Source of the DNA: Halopolyspora algeriensis
GTDB taxonomy: Bacteria; Actinomycetota; Actinomycetes; Mycobacteriales; Pseudonocardiaceae
NCBI RefSeq assembly: GCF_003337235.1
Contig: NZ_QPJC01000001.1
Location: 62,001 to 126,000 of the forward strand
Reading direction: 5' to 3'
DNA: 64,000 nt
The notes beneath the pieces were generated by a model, which worked only from the letters and a program-made list of their open reading frames with translations, did not search any database and was not told where the DNA came from. Position numbers and translations under genes: made by a program. Positions 44,940-55,076 of the stretch are shown here, piece after piece. Within the stretch, counting starts at the first letter, position 1; the number at the start of each line of letters is the position of its first letter.

Positions 44940-45872
44940 TCAGCCCTCCGTCTTCTCATCAGCGTGGGGCTCACTGACAGCCGGAGCGTTCTCGGCGGCC
45001 ACATCGCTTGTGGTCTGCTCCTGCTGCGAGCTCTCGGCCGGTCCGACGGGACCCCCGCCGGACTTGGAACCCTTGCCGGTCTTGCCTGTCGCAGCACGGC
45101 CGGCCTCGGTACCCGTGGCCGTGGTACCGGAAGCGCCCGAACGGCGCCGGCCACCACGCTCCGAACGGCCACCGCGGCCCTCACGGCCACCACCTTCACC
45201 ACGCGGCGCACGGACCTCGGATTCCTGCTGCTTCTGCTTCAGGCCACCGACCAGCTCACCCTTGTAGATCCAGACCTTCACACCGATCCGGCCGAAAGTC
45301 GTGCGGGCTTCGAAGAAGCCGTAGTCCATGTCCGCGCGCAGCGTGTGCAGCGGCACCTGGCCATCGCGGTAGAACTCCGAGCGGGACATCTCGGCACCAC
45401 CGAGACGACCGCCGCACTGCACCCGGATGCCCTTGACCTGCTGCGAACGCATGGCCGATTGCATGCCCTTGCGCATCGCACGCCGGAAGGACACGCGGTT
45501 GGAAAGCTGCTCGGCGATGCCCTGGGCGACGAGCTGAGCGTCGGCCTCCGAGTTCTTGACCTCGAGAATGTTGAGCTGAACCTGCTTACCGGTCAGCTTC
45601 TCCAGCGAACCACGCAGGCGGTCCGCCTCGGCACCACGACGGCCGATCACAATGCCCGGCCGGGCGGTGTGAATATCCACCCGGACCCGCTCGCGAGTGC
45701 GCTCGATCTCCACCTTGGAGATGCCGGCACGTTCCATACCGCGAGAGAGCCGCCTGCGGATCTTGACATCTTCCGCGACGTACTCCGAGTACTGCTTGTC
45801 GGCGTACCAGCGCGACTTCCAGTCCGTGGTGATGCCGAGCCGGAAGCCGTGCGGGTTGATTTTCTGACCCAC
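44940..45872 (-). CDS. rpsC: 30S ribosomal protein S3 with long C-terminal tail
   Basis: S3 (310 residues) lines the mRNA entry channel. [12 protein letters not shown] and the KH-domain segment [11 protein letters not shown] are standard. The core ends near residue 215; a tail of about 95 residues rich in Arg, Gly, Ser, Glu and Thr follows, longer than the E. coli protein (233) but usual in direction for actinomycetes. The start codon overlaps the rplV stop. Confidence 0.96.
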   Translation of the reverse strand: MGQKINPHGFRLGITTDWKSRWYADKQYSEYVAEDVKIRRRLSRGMERAGISKVEIERTRERVRVDIHTARPGIVIGRRGAEADRLRGSLEKLTGKQVQLNILEVKNSEADAQLVAQGIAEQLSNRVSFRRAMRKGMQSAMRSQQVKGIRVQCGGRLGGAEMSRSEFYRDGQVPLHTLRADMDYGFFEARTTFGRIGVKVWIYKGELVGGLKQKQQESEVRAPRGEGGGREGRGGRSERGGRRRSGASGTTATGTEAGRAATGKTGKGSKSGGGPVGPAESSQQEQTTSDVAAENAPAVSEPHADEKTEG

Positions 45873-46300
45873 TACCGGGCACTCCCCTTCTGGCTACTGC
45901 TCTTGCGAGACTTGCCGGCCGATTTGGGCTGGCGCGACTCGACCTCGACCGTGATGTGGCTGGTCCGCTTACGAATCCGGTACGCACGGCCCTGCGCGCG
46001 CGGCCGGAACCGCTTCAAGGTCGGACCCTCGTCCACATAGGCTCGGTGCACCCACAGGGTCTCCGGGTCGAGCGAGCGGTTGTTCTCCGCGTTCGCCATT
46101 GCACTGGCGAGCACCTTCGACACCGGACCGCTGGCGGTCTGCGGCGCGAACCGGAGCACGTCCAGGGCTTCGCTGGCGCTACGGCCCTTGATGAGCTCGA
46201 CCACGCGGCGCGCCTTCATCGGCGCCACGCGGACGTAGCGGGCCCGCGCCACTGCGCGCGGTGTTTCTTCCGCGGCACTGTCGTCGGTACGGGCTGTCAT
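45872..46300 (-). CDS. rplV: 50S ribosomal protein L22
   Basis: L22 (142 residues) reaches into the peptide exit tunnel. [20 protein letters not shown] and [15 protein letters not shown] are diagnostic, with short charged extensions at both ends. It lies 69 bp after rpsS; a 7-bp hairpin (46324-46339) fills that gap. Confidence 0.97.
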   Translation of the reverse strand: MTARTDDSAAEETPRAVARARYVRVAPMKARRVVELIKGRSASEALDVLRFAPQTASGPVSKVLASAMANAENNRSLDPETLWVHRAYVDEGPTLKRFRPRAQGRAYRIRKRTSHITVEVESRQPKSAGKSRKSSSQKGSAR

Positions 46301-46369
46301 CCTGCTACCCCTTTGCCCCGGGCTGCGGGAGTTCCCGCATGGCCCGGCTCGTTCGTGTCACAGACCCGC

Positions 46370-46651
46370 TCACCGGCGGCGCGACTTCCGGTCGTCCTTC
46401 ACGTGACCCTTGAAGGTGCGGGTCGGGGCAAATTCGCCGAGCTTGTGCCCGACCATGTTCTCGCTGATGAACACCGGCACATGCTTGCGACCGTCGTGCA
46501 CGGCGATGGTGTGGTTGAGCATGTCCGGGATGATCGTCGACCGGCGCGACCAGGTCTTGATCACCGACTTCTTGTTCGCCTCGTTCAGCGCGTCCACCTT
46601 CTTGAGCAGGTGGTCGTCCACGAACGGGCCCTTCTTCAGGCTGCGTGGCAT
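46370..46651 (-). CDS. rpsS: 30S ribosomal protein S19
   Basis: S19 (93 residues) sits in the 30S head with S13. [14 protein letters not shown] and [11 protein letters not shown] are invariant. It lies 18 bp after rplB. Confidence 0.97.
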   Translation of the reverse strand: MPRSLKKGPFVDDHLLKKVDALNEANKKSVIKTWSRRSTIIPDMLNHTIAVHDGRKHVPVFISENMVGHKLGEFAPTRTFKGHVKDDRKSRRR

Positions 46652-46669
46652 ATGTTGTTACCTCCCTGC

Positions 46670-47506
46670 TCAGCGCTTCTTCTTGCCGGTCCGACGACGG
46701 CGAACGATGAGCCTGTCACTGGCCTTGCTACGGCGGGTCCTGCCCTCGGGCATACCCTTCGGGTTGACCGGGTGACGACCACCGGAGGTCCTGCCCTCAC
46801 CACCACCGTGGGGGTGGTCGATCGGGTTCATCACGACACCGCGCACGGTCGGGCGCTTGCCCTTCCAGCGCATCCGGCCGGCCTTGCCCCAGCTGATGTT
46901 GGAGTGCTCGGAATTCCCGACCTCACCGACCGTGGCCCGGCAGCGCACGTCCACGTTGCGGATCTCGCCCGAAGGCATCCGCAACTGCGCGTACGGGCCG
47001 TCCTTGGCCACCAGCTGAACCCGGGCACCGGCCGAGCGCGCGATCTTCGCGCCGCCACCCGGACGCAGCTCGATCGCGTGCACCACGGTGCCGACGGGGA
47101 TGTTGCGCATCGGGAGGTTGTTGCCCGGCTTGATATCGGCACGGGCACCGTTCTCCACGCGATCACCCTGCCGAACCTTGTTCGGCGCGATGATGTAGCG
47201 CTTCTCCCCGTCGAGGTAGTGCAGCAGCGCAATCCGTGCACTGCGGTTGGGGTCGTACTCGATGTGCGCGACCTTGGCCGGCACACCGTCCTTGTCATAA
47301 CGACGGAAGTCGATCACGCGGTAGGCCCGCTTGTGACCGCCGCCCTGATGCCGCGTGGTGATCTTGCCGTGCGCGTTCCTGCCGCCGTGGCCGTGCAGTG
47401 GCCGTACCAGCGACTTCTCCGGCTTCGATCGAGTGATCTCGGCGAAGTCGGCTCCGCTGGAACCGCGGCGGCCCGCGCTTGTCGGGTTGTGCCTACGAAT
47501 GCCCAT
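46670..47506 (-). CDS. rplB: 50S ribosomal protein L2
   Basis: L2 (278 residues) is needed for subunit association and peptidyl transfer. [19 protein letters not shown] and the C-terminal [15 protein letters not shown] with its key histidine are present. It begins 46 bp after rplW. Confidence 0.97.
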   Translation of the reverse strand: MGIRRHNPTSAGRRGSSGADFAEITRSKPEKSLVRPLHGHGGRNAHGKITTRHQGGGHKRAYRVIDFRRYDKDGVPAKVAHIEYDPNRSARIALLHYLDGEKRYIIAPNKVRQGDRVENGARADIKPGNNLPMRNIPVGTVVHAIELRPGGGAKIARSAGARVQLVAKDGPYAQLRMPSGEIRNVDVRCRATVGEVGNSEHSNISWGKAGRMRWKGKRPTVRGVVMNPIDHPHGGGEGRTSGGRHPVNPKGMPEGRTRRSKASDRLIVRRRRTGKKKR

Positions 47507-47552
47507 CTCTACGCAGTCCTAGTCTTCCATCGGCTTTCCGCCTGCGCCTGCT

Positions 47553-47852
47553 TCAGGCCGCCGGACCACCGAAGATCTCGATCGGCTTGCTCTCGGCGGA
47601 CAGCGTGACGATCGCCCGCTTGGTGTCCTTGCGCTTGCCGTACCCGGTGCGGGTGCGCTTGCGCTTGCCCGGGCGGTTGATCGTGTTGACGTTGGTGACC
47701 TTCACGCCGAAAATCTTCTCGACCGCGATCTTGATCTCGGTCTTGTTCGAGCCAGGACGGACCAGGAACGTGTACTGGTTCTCCGAAAGCAGCCCGTAGC
47801 TCTTCTCGGAGATCACCGGCGCGATCAGGATGTCTCGCGGGTCGGGGATCAC
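47553..47852 (-). CDS. rplW: 50S ribosomal protein L23
   Basis: L23 (99 residues) is the docking point for trigger factor and SRP at the tunnel exit. [15 protein letters not shown] and [17 protein letters not shown] are typical. It overlaps rplD by 4 bp. Confidence 0.97.
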   Translation of the reverse strand: MIPDPRDILIAPVISEKSYGLLSENQYTFLVRPGSNKTEIKIAVEKIFGVKVTNVNTINRPGKRKRTRTGYGKRKDTKRAIVTLSAESKPIEIFGGPAA

Positions 47853-48535
47853 TGGTCTGCCTCCTCAGCCTCACCGGAGGTCGCAACGGCCTTGGCCGAA
47901 CGACCCTTCGACGGGCCGGCGACGAAGCGCTCGAACGCTTCCTTGCTGAACACCACATCGTCGTTGACGAGAACGTCGTAGGTGTTCAACTGGCCGGGGT
48001 CGATGATGTGCACGTTGGGCAGGTTGCGCAGGCTCAGCCAGGCACGCTCCTCGGTGCGGTTGAGCACCACCAGAACGCGCTTGGCATCGGTCAGCGCACG
48101 CAGTGTGGCCTTGGCCTCCTTGGTGGACGGCTGCTCACCGGACACCACCTCGGTCACCACGTGGATCTGATCGGCCCGAGCGCGGTCCGACAGGGCCCCG
48201 CGCAGCGCTGCCGCCTTCATCTTCTTGGGGGTCCGCTGCGAGTAGTCCCGCGGGCCCGGACCGTGCACCGTGCCGCCGCCGACGAACTGCGGGGCGCGGA
48301 TCGAACCCTGCCGGGCGTTACCGGTGCCCTTCTGCCGGTACGGCTTCTTGCTGCCGCCGGCGACATCGCTGCGGGTCTTGGTTGCATGCGTGCCCTGGCG
48401 CGCGGCGGCCAGCTGGGCCACCACGACCTGGTGCATCAGCGGGATGTTCGCCTTGGCGTCGAACACCTCGGCAGGCAGTTCGACCTGCCCGTCCGTCTTG
48501 CCGTCCGGGGTACGGACGTCGAGCTTGGCTGCCAT
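47849..48535 (-). CDS. rplD: 50S ribosomal protein L4
   Basis: L4 (228 residues) contributes to the tunnel constriction and represses the S10 operon in E. coli. [15 protein letters not shown] and [11 protein letters not shown] are conserved. It ends in an acidic tail. The ATG shares one base with the rplC stop (TGATG). Confidence 0.97.
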   Translation of the reverse strand: MAAKLDVRTPDGKTDGQVELPAEVFDAKANIPLMHQVVVAQLAAARQGTHATKTRSDVAGGSKKPYRQKGTGNARQGSIRAPQFVGGGTVHGPGPRDYSQRTPKKMKAAALRGALSDRARADQIHVVTEVVSGEQPSTKEAKATLRALTDAKRVLVVLNRTEERAWLSLRNLPNVHIIDPGQLNTYDVLVNDDVVFSKEAFERFVAGPSKGRSAKAVATSGEAEEADQ

Positions 48536-49185
48536 CACGCACCACCCTTCACAGCGCTCTTGACCAGCACCAGACCGCCCTTGGGTCCCGGAATGGCGCC
48601 CTTGATCAGCAGCAGGTCGGAGTCCTGCTCGACCCGATGCACCTTGAGGTTCTGGGTGGTTACGCGATTGTTCCCCATCCGGCCGGGCATCCTCATGCCC
48701 TTGAACACCTTGCCGGGGTACGCGCACCCGCCGATCGAACCCGGCTTGCGGTGCACGGCCTGCGTACCGTGGCTCATCCCCTGCCGGGCGAATCCGTGTC
48801 GCTTGATGGTGCCCGCGAAGCCCTTGCCCTTGCTGGTGCCGACCACATCGACCATCGCGCCGGACTCGAAAACCTCGGCGGTGATTTCCTGACCGAGTTC
48901 GTAGGAGTCGGCATCCGCGGTGCGCAGCTCGACGATGTGGCGGCGTGGCGTGACACCTGCCTTCGTGAACTGGCCACCGCGCGGCTTGTTCACCTTGCGC
49001 GGGTCGATGGCGCCGAACGCCAGCTGCACGGCCGAGTAGCCGTCGTTGTCCTGAGTCCGGACCTGGGTGACCACGTTCGGCCCGGCCTGGACGACAGTCA
49101 CCGGAACCACCCGGTTGTTGTCGTCGAAGACCTGGGTCATGCCGAGCTTGGTGCCCAGAATCCCCTTCATCTGCCTGTCAGACAT
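48535..49185 (-). CDS. rplC: 50S ribosomal protein L3
   Basis: L3 (216 residues) reaches the peptidyl-transferase centre. [13 protein letters not shown] and [14 protein letters not shown] are family blocks, and [10 protein letters not shown] is typical. It lies 48 bp after rpsJ. Confidence 0.97.
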   Translation of the reverse strand: MSDRQMKGILGTKLGMTQVFDDNNRVVPVTVVQAGPNVVTQVRTQDNDGYSAVQLAFGAIDPRKVNKPRGGQFTKAGVTPRRHIVELRTADADSYELGQEITAEVFESGAMVDVVGTSKGKGFAGTIKRHGFARQGMSHGTQAVHRKPGSIGGCAYPGKVFKGMRMPGRMGNNRVTTQNLKVHRVEQDSDLLLIKGAIPGPKGGLVLVKSAVKGGA

Positions 49186-49233
49186 GAGTCTCGTTCTCTC
49201 CGCCGCCTGTCAATGAACCGAAGTGCCGCACGC

Positions 49234-49539
49234 TCACTGGATGTTCACGTCGACACTCGCCGGCAGGTCGATGCGCATGAGTGCGTCCACCGTCTTGGGC
49301 GTCGGTTCGACGATGTCGATGAGCCGCTTGTGCGTCCGCATCTCGAAATGCTCCCGCGAGTCCTTGTACTTGTGCGGAGAGCGGATGACGCAGTAGACGT
49401 TCTTCTCGGTGGGCAGCGGCACCGGCCCGACGACCGAAGCGCCGGTGCGCGTCACGGTCTCGACGATCTTGCGTGCGGACGCGTCGATCGCCTCGTGGTC
49501 GTAGGCCTTGAGCCGGATGCGGATCTTCTGTCCCGCCAT
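49234..49539 (-). CDS. rpsJ: 30S ribosomal protein S10
   Basis: S10 (101 residues) works in the 30S head and, as NusE, in transcription antitermination. [10 protein letters not shown] and G-P-V-P-L-P-T-E and [12 protein letters not shown] are invariant. The ATG at 49539 is at the family start; the upstream extension is leader. It is the first gene of the S10 operon, which runs to rpsQ. Confidence 0.98.
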   Translation of the reverse strand: MAGQKIRIRLKAYDHEAIDASARKIVETVTRTGASVVGPVPLPTEKNVYCVIRSPHKYKDSREHFEMRTHKRLIDIVEPTPKTVDALMRIDLPASVDVNIQ

Positions 49540-49961
49540 AGTGGCTTGCCGTTCCTCTAGTCTCGTGCCGCTAGTACCTAGCGCGGTGCGGATGCCCGAA
49601 CCGCAAACCGGGACTCCGCTCCCGTCTTGCGTCAAACGAGAGGGATCGTGCGGAACCCGGTCACGGGGACACAGCCCGCGGTCCGCCCCTGTTCAGGTGT
49701 CTGGGTGCCCGGTACCTGCGGTCGGGCGTGTCGCTTGCTCGACGCATACCGGTCCCACCGAACTTCGCCGGCGGGATGGATTCGCATGGGAATCCGTACA
49801 CCGTTGTTCAGCACCCTGCCGGGCTGGCGGCCGTAGCGAATTTCGACCGCACAATCGCAGGCCCGAAAAACCGGTCCTGCCCCGAACCAAGGGCGCGGGC
49901 TCTCGTGACAGGGCGGCCGGACCGTTCGGAAACGCATGTCCGGCCGCCCCGACGAGCAACC
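49540..49961 (-). promoter_or_regulatory. rpsJ (S10 operon) leader
   Basis: A leader of about 415 nt separates the likely promoter from rpsJ. It holds a 15-nt motif (49720-49734) identical to one in the rpsL leader and a small hairpin CGCTAG-TAC-CTAGCG (49569-49583) about 30 nt before the start codon. No coding frame here is convincing. Confidence 0.55.
49720..49734 (-). promoter_or_regulatory. Leader motif copy 1, shared with rpsL
   Basis: On the minus strand this reads GCGACACGCCCGACC, identical over 15 nt to 54586-54600. Its 3' end is about 180 nt from the rpsJ start, against about 170 nt for the rpsL copy. Confidence 0.6.
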
Positions 49962-49990
49962 CCTATAGCATGACACATCTCGTGTGCCAG
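49962..49990 (-). promoter_or_regulatory. Candidate S10 operon promoter
   Basis: On the minus strand CTGGCA (49985-49990) and TATAGG (49962-49967) are 17 bp apart, each matching four of six consensus bases. It lies just downstream of the tuf terminator. Confidence 0.45.
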
Positions 49991-50001
49991 CTCGACTCGG
50001 G

Positions 50002-50040
50002 GGTGGGGGTGCTGCTCACCGGGTGACCAGCACCCCCACC
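50002..50040 (-). terminator. tuf terminator
   Basis: A perfect 13-bp stem (50002-50014 with 50028-50040) and 13-nt loop start 3 bp past the tuf stop. It ends the str operon before the S10 promoter. Confidence 0.75.
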
Positions 50041-50043
50041 GAA

Positions 50044-51237
50044 TCACTTGTTGATCTTGGTAACCCGGCCCGCACCGACCGTGCGGCCACCCTCGCGAAT
50101 CGCGAAGCGGAGGCCTTCCTCCATCGCGATCGGCTGGATGAGCTGCACCGACATCTCGGTGTTGTCGCCCGGCATGACCATCTCGGTGCCCTCGGGAAGG
50201 GTCACCACACCGGTCACGTCGGTGGTGCGGAAGTAGAACTGCGGCCGGTAGTTGTTGAAGAACGGCGTGTGCCGGCCACCCTCGTCCTTGGACAGGATGT
50301 AGACCTGCGCGTCGAACTCGGTGTGCGGGGTGGTGCTGCCGGGCTTCACGACGACCATGCCGCGCTCGACGTCCTCGCGCTTGATACCGCGGATCAGCAG
50401 ACCGACGTTGTCGCCGGCCTGACCCTGGTCAAGCAGCTTCCGGAACATCTCGACGCCGGTGACCGTGGTCTTGAGGGCCTTGTCCTTGATACCGACCATC
50501 TCGACTTCCTCGTTCACCTTGATGACGCCGCGCTCGACTCGGCCGGTCACCACGGTGCCGCGGCCGGTGATGGAGAAGACGTCCTCCACCGGCATGAGGA
50601 ACGGCTGCTCGGTGGCCCGCACCGGGTCCGGGATGTTCGCGTCGACGGCGTGGAGCAGCTCCATGATCTTCGCTCCCCACTCGGCGTCGCCCTCGAGGGC
50701 CTTGAGCGCGGAGACACGGACGATCGGAGCATCGTCGCCCGGGAAGTCCTGCTCGCTGAGCAGCTCGCGGACCTCCATCTCGACGAGTTCCATGATCTCC
50801 TCGTCCTCGACCATGTCGGCCTTGTTCAGCGCGACGAGGATGTACGGCACGCCGACCTGCTTGGCCAGCAGGACGTGCTCACGGGTCTGCGGCATCGGGC
50901 CGTCGGTGGCCGCCACGACCAGGATGGCACCGTCCATCTGGGCGGCACCCGTGATCATGTTCTTCACGTAGTCGGCGTGCCCGGGGGCGTCGACGTGAGC
51001 GTAGTGACGCGCCTCGGTCTGGTACTCGACGTGAGCGATCTGGATCGTGATCCCGCGCTGCTTTTCTTCCGGCGCCTTGTCGATGTCCTCGAAAGGCGTG
51101 TACGGGTTCAGATCCGGGTGGTTGTCGTGCAGGACCTTGGTGATAGCCGCGGTCAGCGTGGTCTTGCCGTGGTCAACGTGACCGATGGTCCCGATGTTGA
51201 CGTGCGGCTTGTCCCTCTCGAACTTCGCCTTCGCCAC
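50044..51237 (-). CDS. tuf: Elongation factor Tu
   Basis: EF-Tu (397 residues) brings aminoacyl-tRNA to the ribosome. G1 G-H-V-D-H-G-K-T, G3 D-A-P-G-H-A and G4 N-K-A-D are present, as is the R-G-I-T-I switch I. The GTG at 51237 has AGGAGG upstream and begins V-A-K-A-K-F-E-R; the longer frame is leader. It is the last gene of the str operon, 153 bp after fusA. Confidence 0.98.
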   Translation of the reverse strand: MAKAKFERDKPHVNIGTIGHVDHGKTTLTAAITKVLHDNHPDLNPYTPFEDIDKAPEEKQRGITIQIAHVEYQTEARHYAHVDAPGHADYVKNMITGAAQMDGAILVVAATDGPMPQTREHVLLAKQVGVPYILVALNKADMVEDEEIMELVEMEVRELLSEQDFPGDDAPIVRVSALKALEGDAEWGAKIMELLHAVDANIPDPVRATEQPFLMPVEDVFSITGRGTVVTGRVERGVIKVNEEVEMVGIKDKALKTTVTGVEMFRKLLDQGQAGDNVGLLIRGIKREDVERGMVVVKPGSTTPHTEFDAQVYILSKDEGGRHTPFFNNYRPQFYFRTTDVTGVVTLPEGTEMVMPGDNTEMSVQLIQPIAMEEGLRFAIREGGRTVGAGRVTKINK

Positions 51238-51390
51238 TGGATTGTCCTCCTGGACTTGTGTTCTTTCCGCCGTGCGATGTGTTCGTCCCCGCGCTGCCAC
51301 GCGGAGAAATGCCAGGCGGAGTCCTGTTGGGGTTGGTGCCGGCCCCGCCACGGAGGTTCCGCAGTAGGACCGCCACCGAACTACACGGGA

Positions 51391-53493
51391 TTACTCCCCC
51401 GTAGCCTTCGCAATGATCTCCTTGGCCACGTTCGCCGGAACCTCGCCGTAGGAGTCGAACTGCATCGAGTAATTCGCACGACCCTGCGTCTTCGAACGCA
51501 GATCGCCCACATACCCGAACATCTCGGACAGCGGAACCAGCGCCTTCACGACACGGGAACCGCCACGTTCCTCCATGGCCTGCACGTGACCACGGCGGGA
51601 ATTCAGGTCGCCGATGACTTCACCCATGTACTCCTCTGGTGTCGTCGTCTCGACCGCCATCAACGGTTCGAGCAACGCCGGGCTGGCCTTCGCGGCCGCC
51701 TCCTTCATCGCCTGCGAACCGGCGACCTTGAAGGCCATTTCCGACGAGTCCACCTCGTGGTACTGGCCATCCAGCAGGGTCACCTTGACCCCGACCAGCG
51801 GGTACCCCGCGAGCACACCGTACTGCATGGCATCCTGTGCGCCCTCGTCCACCGAAGGGATGTACTCCTTCGGAATGCGGCCACCGACGACCTTGTTCTC
51901 GAACTCGTAGGTCGCGCTCTCCGAGGTCTGCTCGATCGGCTCGAGCTTGATGATGACCCGAGCGAACTGGCCGGACCCACCGGTCTGCTTCTTGTGCGTG
52001 AACTCGTGCTTGTCGATCGTCTTGCGGATCGTCTCCCGGTAGGCCACCTGCGGCTTACCGATGTTCGCCTCGACCTTGAAGTCCGACTTCATGCGGTTGA
52101 CCAGCACCTCGAGGTGCAGCTCACCCATGCCCTTGACGATCGTCTGACCGGTTTCCTCGTCGTGCTTGACCTGGAAGGTCGGGTCCTCCTCGGCGAGCTT
52201 CTGGATCGCCGTCGACAGCTTCTCCTGATCGGACTTCGTCTTGGGCTCGATGGCCACCTCGATGACCGGCTCGGGGAAGCTCATCGACTCCAGCACGATC
52301 TGGTCCTGCATGTCGCACAGGGTGTCGCCGGTGGTGGTCTCCTTGAGTCCGACCACCGCGTAGATGTGCCCGGCCTGAGCTTCATCGACCGGGTTCTCCT
52401 TGTTGGAGTGCATCTGGAACAGCTTGCCGATGCGTTCCTTGCGCTCCCGCGTGGAGTTCATGATCTGCTGAGCCTGCTCGATCCGGCCGGAGTAGACCCG
52501 GACGTAGGTCAGCTTGCCGAAGAACGGGTGCACGGCGACCTTGAACGCCAGCGCCGCGAACGGTTCCTTCGTACTGGGCTTGCGCTCGGCCTCGGTCTCC
52601 CCGTCCCGCAGCGTTCCCTTCACCGGCGGGATGTCCAGCGGCGAGGGCAGGTAATCGCGCACCGCGTCCAGCATCGGCTGAACACCCTTGTTCTTGAAGG
52701 CCGACCCGCACATCACCGGGAACGCCTCACGGTTGATGGTGAGCGTACGGATGCCCTGCTTGATCTGCTCGGTGGTCAGTTCCTCACCACCGAGGTAGGC
52801 CTCCATCAGCGCTTCATCGGATTCCGCGACGGACTCGATCAGCTCCGTGCGATAGCGTTCGGCGGTCTCGACGAGGCTCTCCGGGATGTCCTCGATCGCG
52901 TACTTGGCGCCCTTCTCGACGTCACCGCGCCAGGTCAGCGCCTTCATGCTGACGAGGTCGACGACACCCTCGAAGTCGGACTCGGTACCGATCGGCAGCT
53001 GCAGCACCAGCGGGCGGGCGTTGAGCCGGTCGCGAATCGTGCCGACCGTGAAGTAGAAGTCCGCACCCAGCTTGTCCATCTTGTTGACGAAGCAGATGCG
53101 CGGGACGTCGTACTTGTCGGCCTGCCGCCAGACCTGCTCGGACTGCGGCTCGACACCTTCCTTGCCGTCGAACACCGCAACGGCACCGTCGAGGACGCGC
53201 AGCGACCGCTCCACCTCGACGGTGAAGTCGACGTGGCCCGGGGTGTCGATGATGTTGATCTGGTTGTCGCCCCAGAAGGTCGTGGTGGCAGCCGAGGTGA
53301 TGGTGATACCCCGCGACTGTTCCTCGGCCATCCAGTCCATCGTCGACGCACCGTCGTGCGTCTCACCGAGTTTGTAGTTGATCCCGGTGTAGTACAGGAT
53401 GCGCTCGGTTGCGGTGGTCTTGCCCGCGTCGATGTGGGCCATAATGCCGATGTTGCGGACCTTGGTCAGGTCAGTCAGCACGTCGCGTGCCAC
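51391..53493 (-). CDS. fusA: Elongation factor G
   Basis: EF-G (700 residues) catalyses translocation. G1 [24 protein letters not shown] and N-K-M-D-K are all present, followed by domains II-V including G-M-G-E-L-H-L-E-V and R-R-G-H-V. The GTG start has GGGGAGAG upstream. It is preceded by rpsG by 77 bp. Confidence 0.98.
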   Translation of the reverse strand: MARDVLTDLTKVRNIGIMAHIDAGKTTATERILYYTGINYKLGETHDGASTMDWMAEEQSRGITITSAATTTFWGDNQINIIDTPGHVDFTVEVERSLRVLDGAVAVFDGKEGVEPQSEQVWRQADKYDVPRICFVNKMDKLGADFYFTVGTIRDRLNARPLVLQLPIGTESDFEGVVDLVSMKALTWRGDVEKGAKYAIEDIPESLVETAERYRTELIESVAESDEALMEAYLGGEELTTEQIKQGIRTLTINREAFPVMCGSAFKNKGVQPMLDAVRDYLPSPLDIPPVKGTLRDGETEAERKPSTKEPFAALAFKVAVHPFFGKLTYVRVYSGRIEQAQQIMNSTRERKERIGKLFQMHSNKENPVDEAQAGHIYAVVGLKETTTGDTLCDMQDQIVLESMSFPEPVIEVAIEPKTKSDQEKLSTAIQKLAEEDPTFQVKHDEETGQTIVKGMGELHLEVLVNRMKSDFKVEANIGKPQVAYRETIRKTIDKHEFTHKKQTGGSGQFARVIIKLEPIEQTSESATYEFENKVVGGRIPKEYIPSVDEGAQDAMQYGVLAGYPLVGVKVTLLDGQYHEVDSSEMAFKVAGSQAMKEAAAKASPALLEPLMAVETTTPEEYMGEVIGDLNSRRGHVQAMEERGGSRVVKALVPLSEMFGYVGDLRSKTQGRANYSMQFDSYGEVPANVAKEIIAKATGE

Positions 53494-53570
53494 GAGTTCT
53501 CTCCCCGTTCCCTACAGCAGTCGGAAGCTGTCGAATCGGTGAGCCGAGGCGGGCAAAAGCCGACCCGACG

Positions 53571-54041
53571 TCACCACCGGTAATGCGCGAAGGCCTTGTT
53601 GGACTCCGCCATCTTGTGCGTGTCTTCGCGCTTTTTGACACTCGCGCCGAGACCATTGCTCGCGTCGAGCAGCTCGTTGGTCAGTCGCTCGATCATGGTC
53701 TTCTCACGACGCTGCCGGGAGAAGCGCACCAGCCAGCGCAGGGCCAGCGTGGTGGAACGCCCCGCACGCACCTCGATCGGGACCTGGTAGGTGGCACCGC
53801 CGACGCGGCGACTGCGAACCTCGAGGGAGGGCTTGACGTTGTCGAGCGCGCGCTTCAACGTCACCACCGGGTCGGTTCCGGTCTTCTCCCTGCAGCCTTC
53901 CAATGCCGCGTACACGATCCGCTCGGCGAGCGAACGCTTGCCGTCCACCAGCACCTTGTTCACCAACTGAGTGACCAGCGGCGAGCTGTACACGGGGTCG
54001 GCGGCCAACTGCCGCTTCGGAGCGGGACCCTTACGAGGCAT
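53571..54041 (-). CDS. rpsG: 30S ribosomal protein S7
   Basis: S7 (156 residues) nucleates the 30S head. [20 protein letters not shown] and [15 protein letters not shown] are invariant. The ATG shares a base with the rpsL stop (TGATG). Confidence 0.98.
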   Translation of the reverse strand: MPRKGPAPKRQLAADPVYSSPLVTQLVNKVLVDGKRSLAERIVYAALEGCREKTGTDPVVTLKRALDNVKPSLEVRSRRVGGATYQVPIEVRAGRSTTLALRWLVRFSRQRREKTMIERLTNELLDASNGLGASVKKREDTHKMAESNKAFAHYRW

Positions 54042-54415
54042 CAGCGCTTCTCCTTCTTCGCACCGTACTGGCTGCGAGACTGCTTGCGATTCTTCACGCC
54101 CTGGGTGTCGAGCGCACCGCGAATGATCTTGTACCGCACGCCGGGGAGGTCCTTCACACGACCACCGCGAACGAGCACGATCGAGTGCTCCTGCAGGTTG
54201 TGGCCCTCGCCCGGAATGTAGGCGGTGACCTCCATGCCCGTGGTGAGCTTGACGCGGGCAACCTTGCGCAGTGACGAGTTCGGCTTCTTCGGGGTGGTGG
54301 TGTACACGCGGGTGCACACGCCACGCCGCTGCGGGCTTCCCTGGAGCGCCGCAGTCGTGACCTTCTTGGGCTTGTCGTGGCGGCCCTTACGGACCAACTG
54401 CTGGATGGTGGGCAT
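54041..54415 (-). CDS. rpsL: 30S ribosomal protein S12
   Basis: S12 (124 residues) is central to decoding and the site of streptomycin-resistance changes. [24 protein letters not shown] and [13 protein letters not shown] are invariant; the lysines in T-P-K-K-P-N and R-V-K-D-L-P-G-V are wild-type. It is the first gene of the str operon. Confidence 0.98.
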   Translation of the reverse strand: MPTIQQLVRKGRHDKPKKVTTAALQGSPQRRGVCTRVYTTTPKKPNSSLRKVARVKLTTGMEVTAYIPGEGHNLQEHSIVLVRGGRVKDLPGVRYKIIRGALDTQGVKNRKQSRSQYGAKKEKR

Positions 54416-54585
54416 GGACCGGCTTTCTGCTTGAGCGTTCGCGTCTTCAGTGGTACTCGTTCACACCAGCGCTCGTGGCGAGCACCGTTCGTACCCTGGC
54501 GCCGAGCACCGTCTTTCTCACCCGGTATCGAGCACCATGGTGGCACTGTGTATTTGGGACTCCCCCACGCCACCCCGGGACACGA

Positions 54586-54600
54586 GGTCGGGCGTGTCGC
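54586..54600 (-). promoter_or_regulatory. Leader motif copy 2, shared with rpsJ
   Basis: This is identical over 15 nt to 49720-49734 (GCGACACGCCCGACC on the transcribed sense) and lies about 170 nt before rpsL. The flanks differ, so it is not a simple duplication of the region. Confidence 0.6.
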
Positions 54601-54770
54601 CCTTACCTCGGCCTCGCGGCTCCGATGGCGCCCCAAACGGGCGTGAACCCCGGTGGGCCGTCAGGAGGAGTTCCGTACCGCCCGCTGCGGTCATCGTGAC
54701 CATCGAACTGTGCGGACACTGTCACGCATGGGCATACGGATCGACCCGAGGGCGTCGGGTCCGAGCAATA

Positions 54771-54800
54771 AAGATACCTGCCCCGTTTGAAGAGGGTCAA
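54771..54800 (-). promoter_or_regulatory. str operon (rpsL) promoter
   Basis: On the minus strand TTGACC (54795-54800) and TATCTT (54771-54776) are 18 bp apart, the same layout as the rplM promoter. An 8-bp inverted repeat CCCCGTTT/AAACGGGG (54781-54807) overlaps the -35 and spacer and might be an operator. Confidence 0.7.
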
Positions 54801-55076
54801 AACGGGGGGTGCCACAACCCCCTGCACATCCGGCAAGCGCGGTGTTCCCGCGAGGGAACGAGCCCGACGAAGCCGGACCCCGACGGATCGGCCTCACACC
54901 GTCGATCACCGCCGCATTCGACTGCCGCATCGACTGCTGTATCGGTCGGTTCACCCCTGTCTCACCACCACTCTAACCGAGCGACGCAAGGGGCGCGCAT
55001 GGCCGAAGCCGCGGCGTCACCGAAACGGCCGACGATGACTGCGCGGCCACGGCACGCTCCCGCTCGGTGGCGGCGA

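Larger units (their letters stand above)
54416..55076 (-). other. Long rpsL leader and upstream gap
   Basis: This 661-bp region holds the str promoter (54771-54800), a leader of about 350 nt with the 15-nt motif shared with rpsJ, and three direct repeats of GGTGCTCG (minus strand) at 54479-54486, 54503-54510 and 54529-54536. From 54808 to 55076 I see no gene or structure beyond the probable 3' region of the ADP-ribosylglycohydrolase gene. Confidence 0.55.

Noticed and set aside
49984-53583. 1199-residue plus-strand open frame opposite tuf and fusA
   Set aside because: It spans two essential genes in antisense and has no recognisable motif; codon bias of the minus-strand genes explains it.
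54781-54807. Inverted repeat CCCCGTTT/AAACGGGG as terminator of the ADP-ribosylglycohydrolase gene
   Set aside because: It lies 270 bp past that stop and overlaps the -35 of the rpsL promoter, so an operator role is more likely than a terminator.
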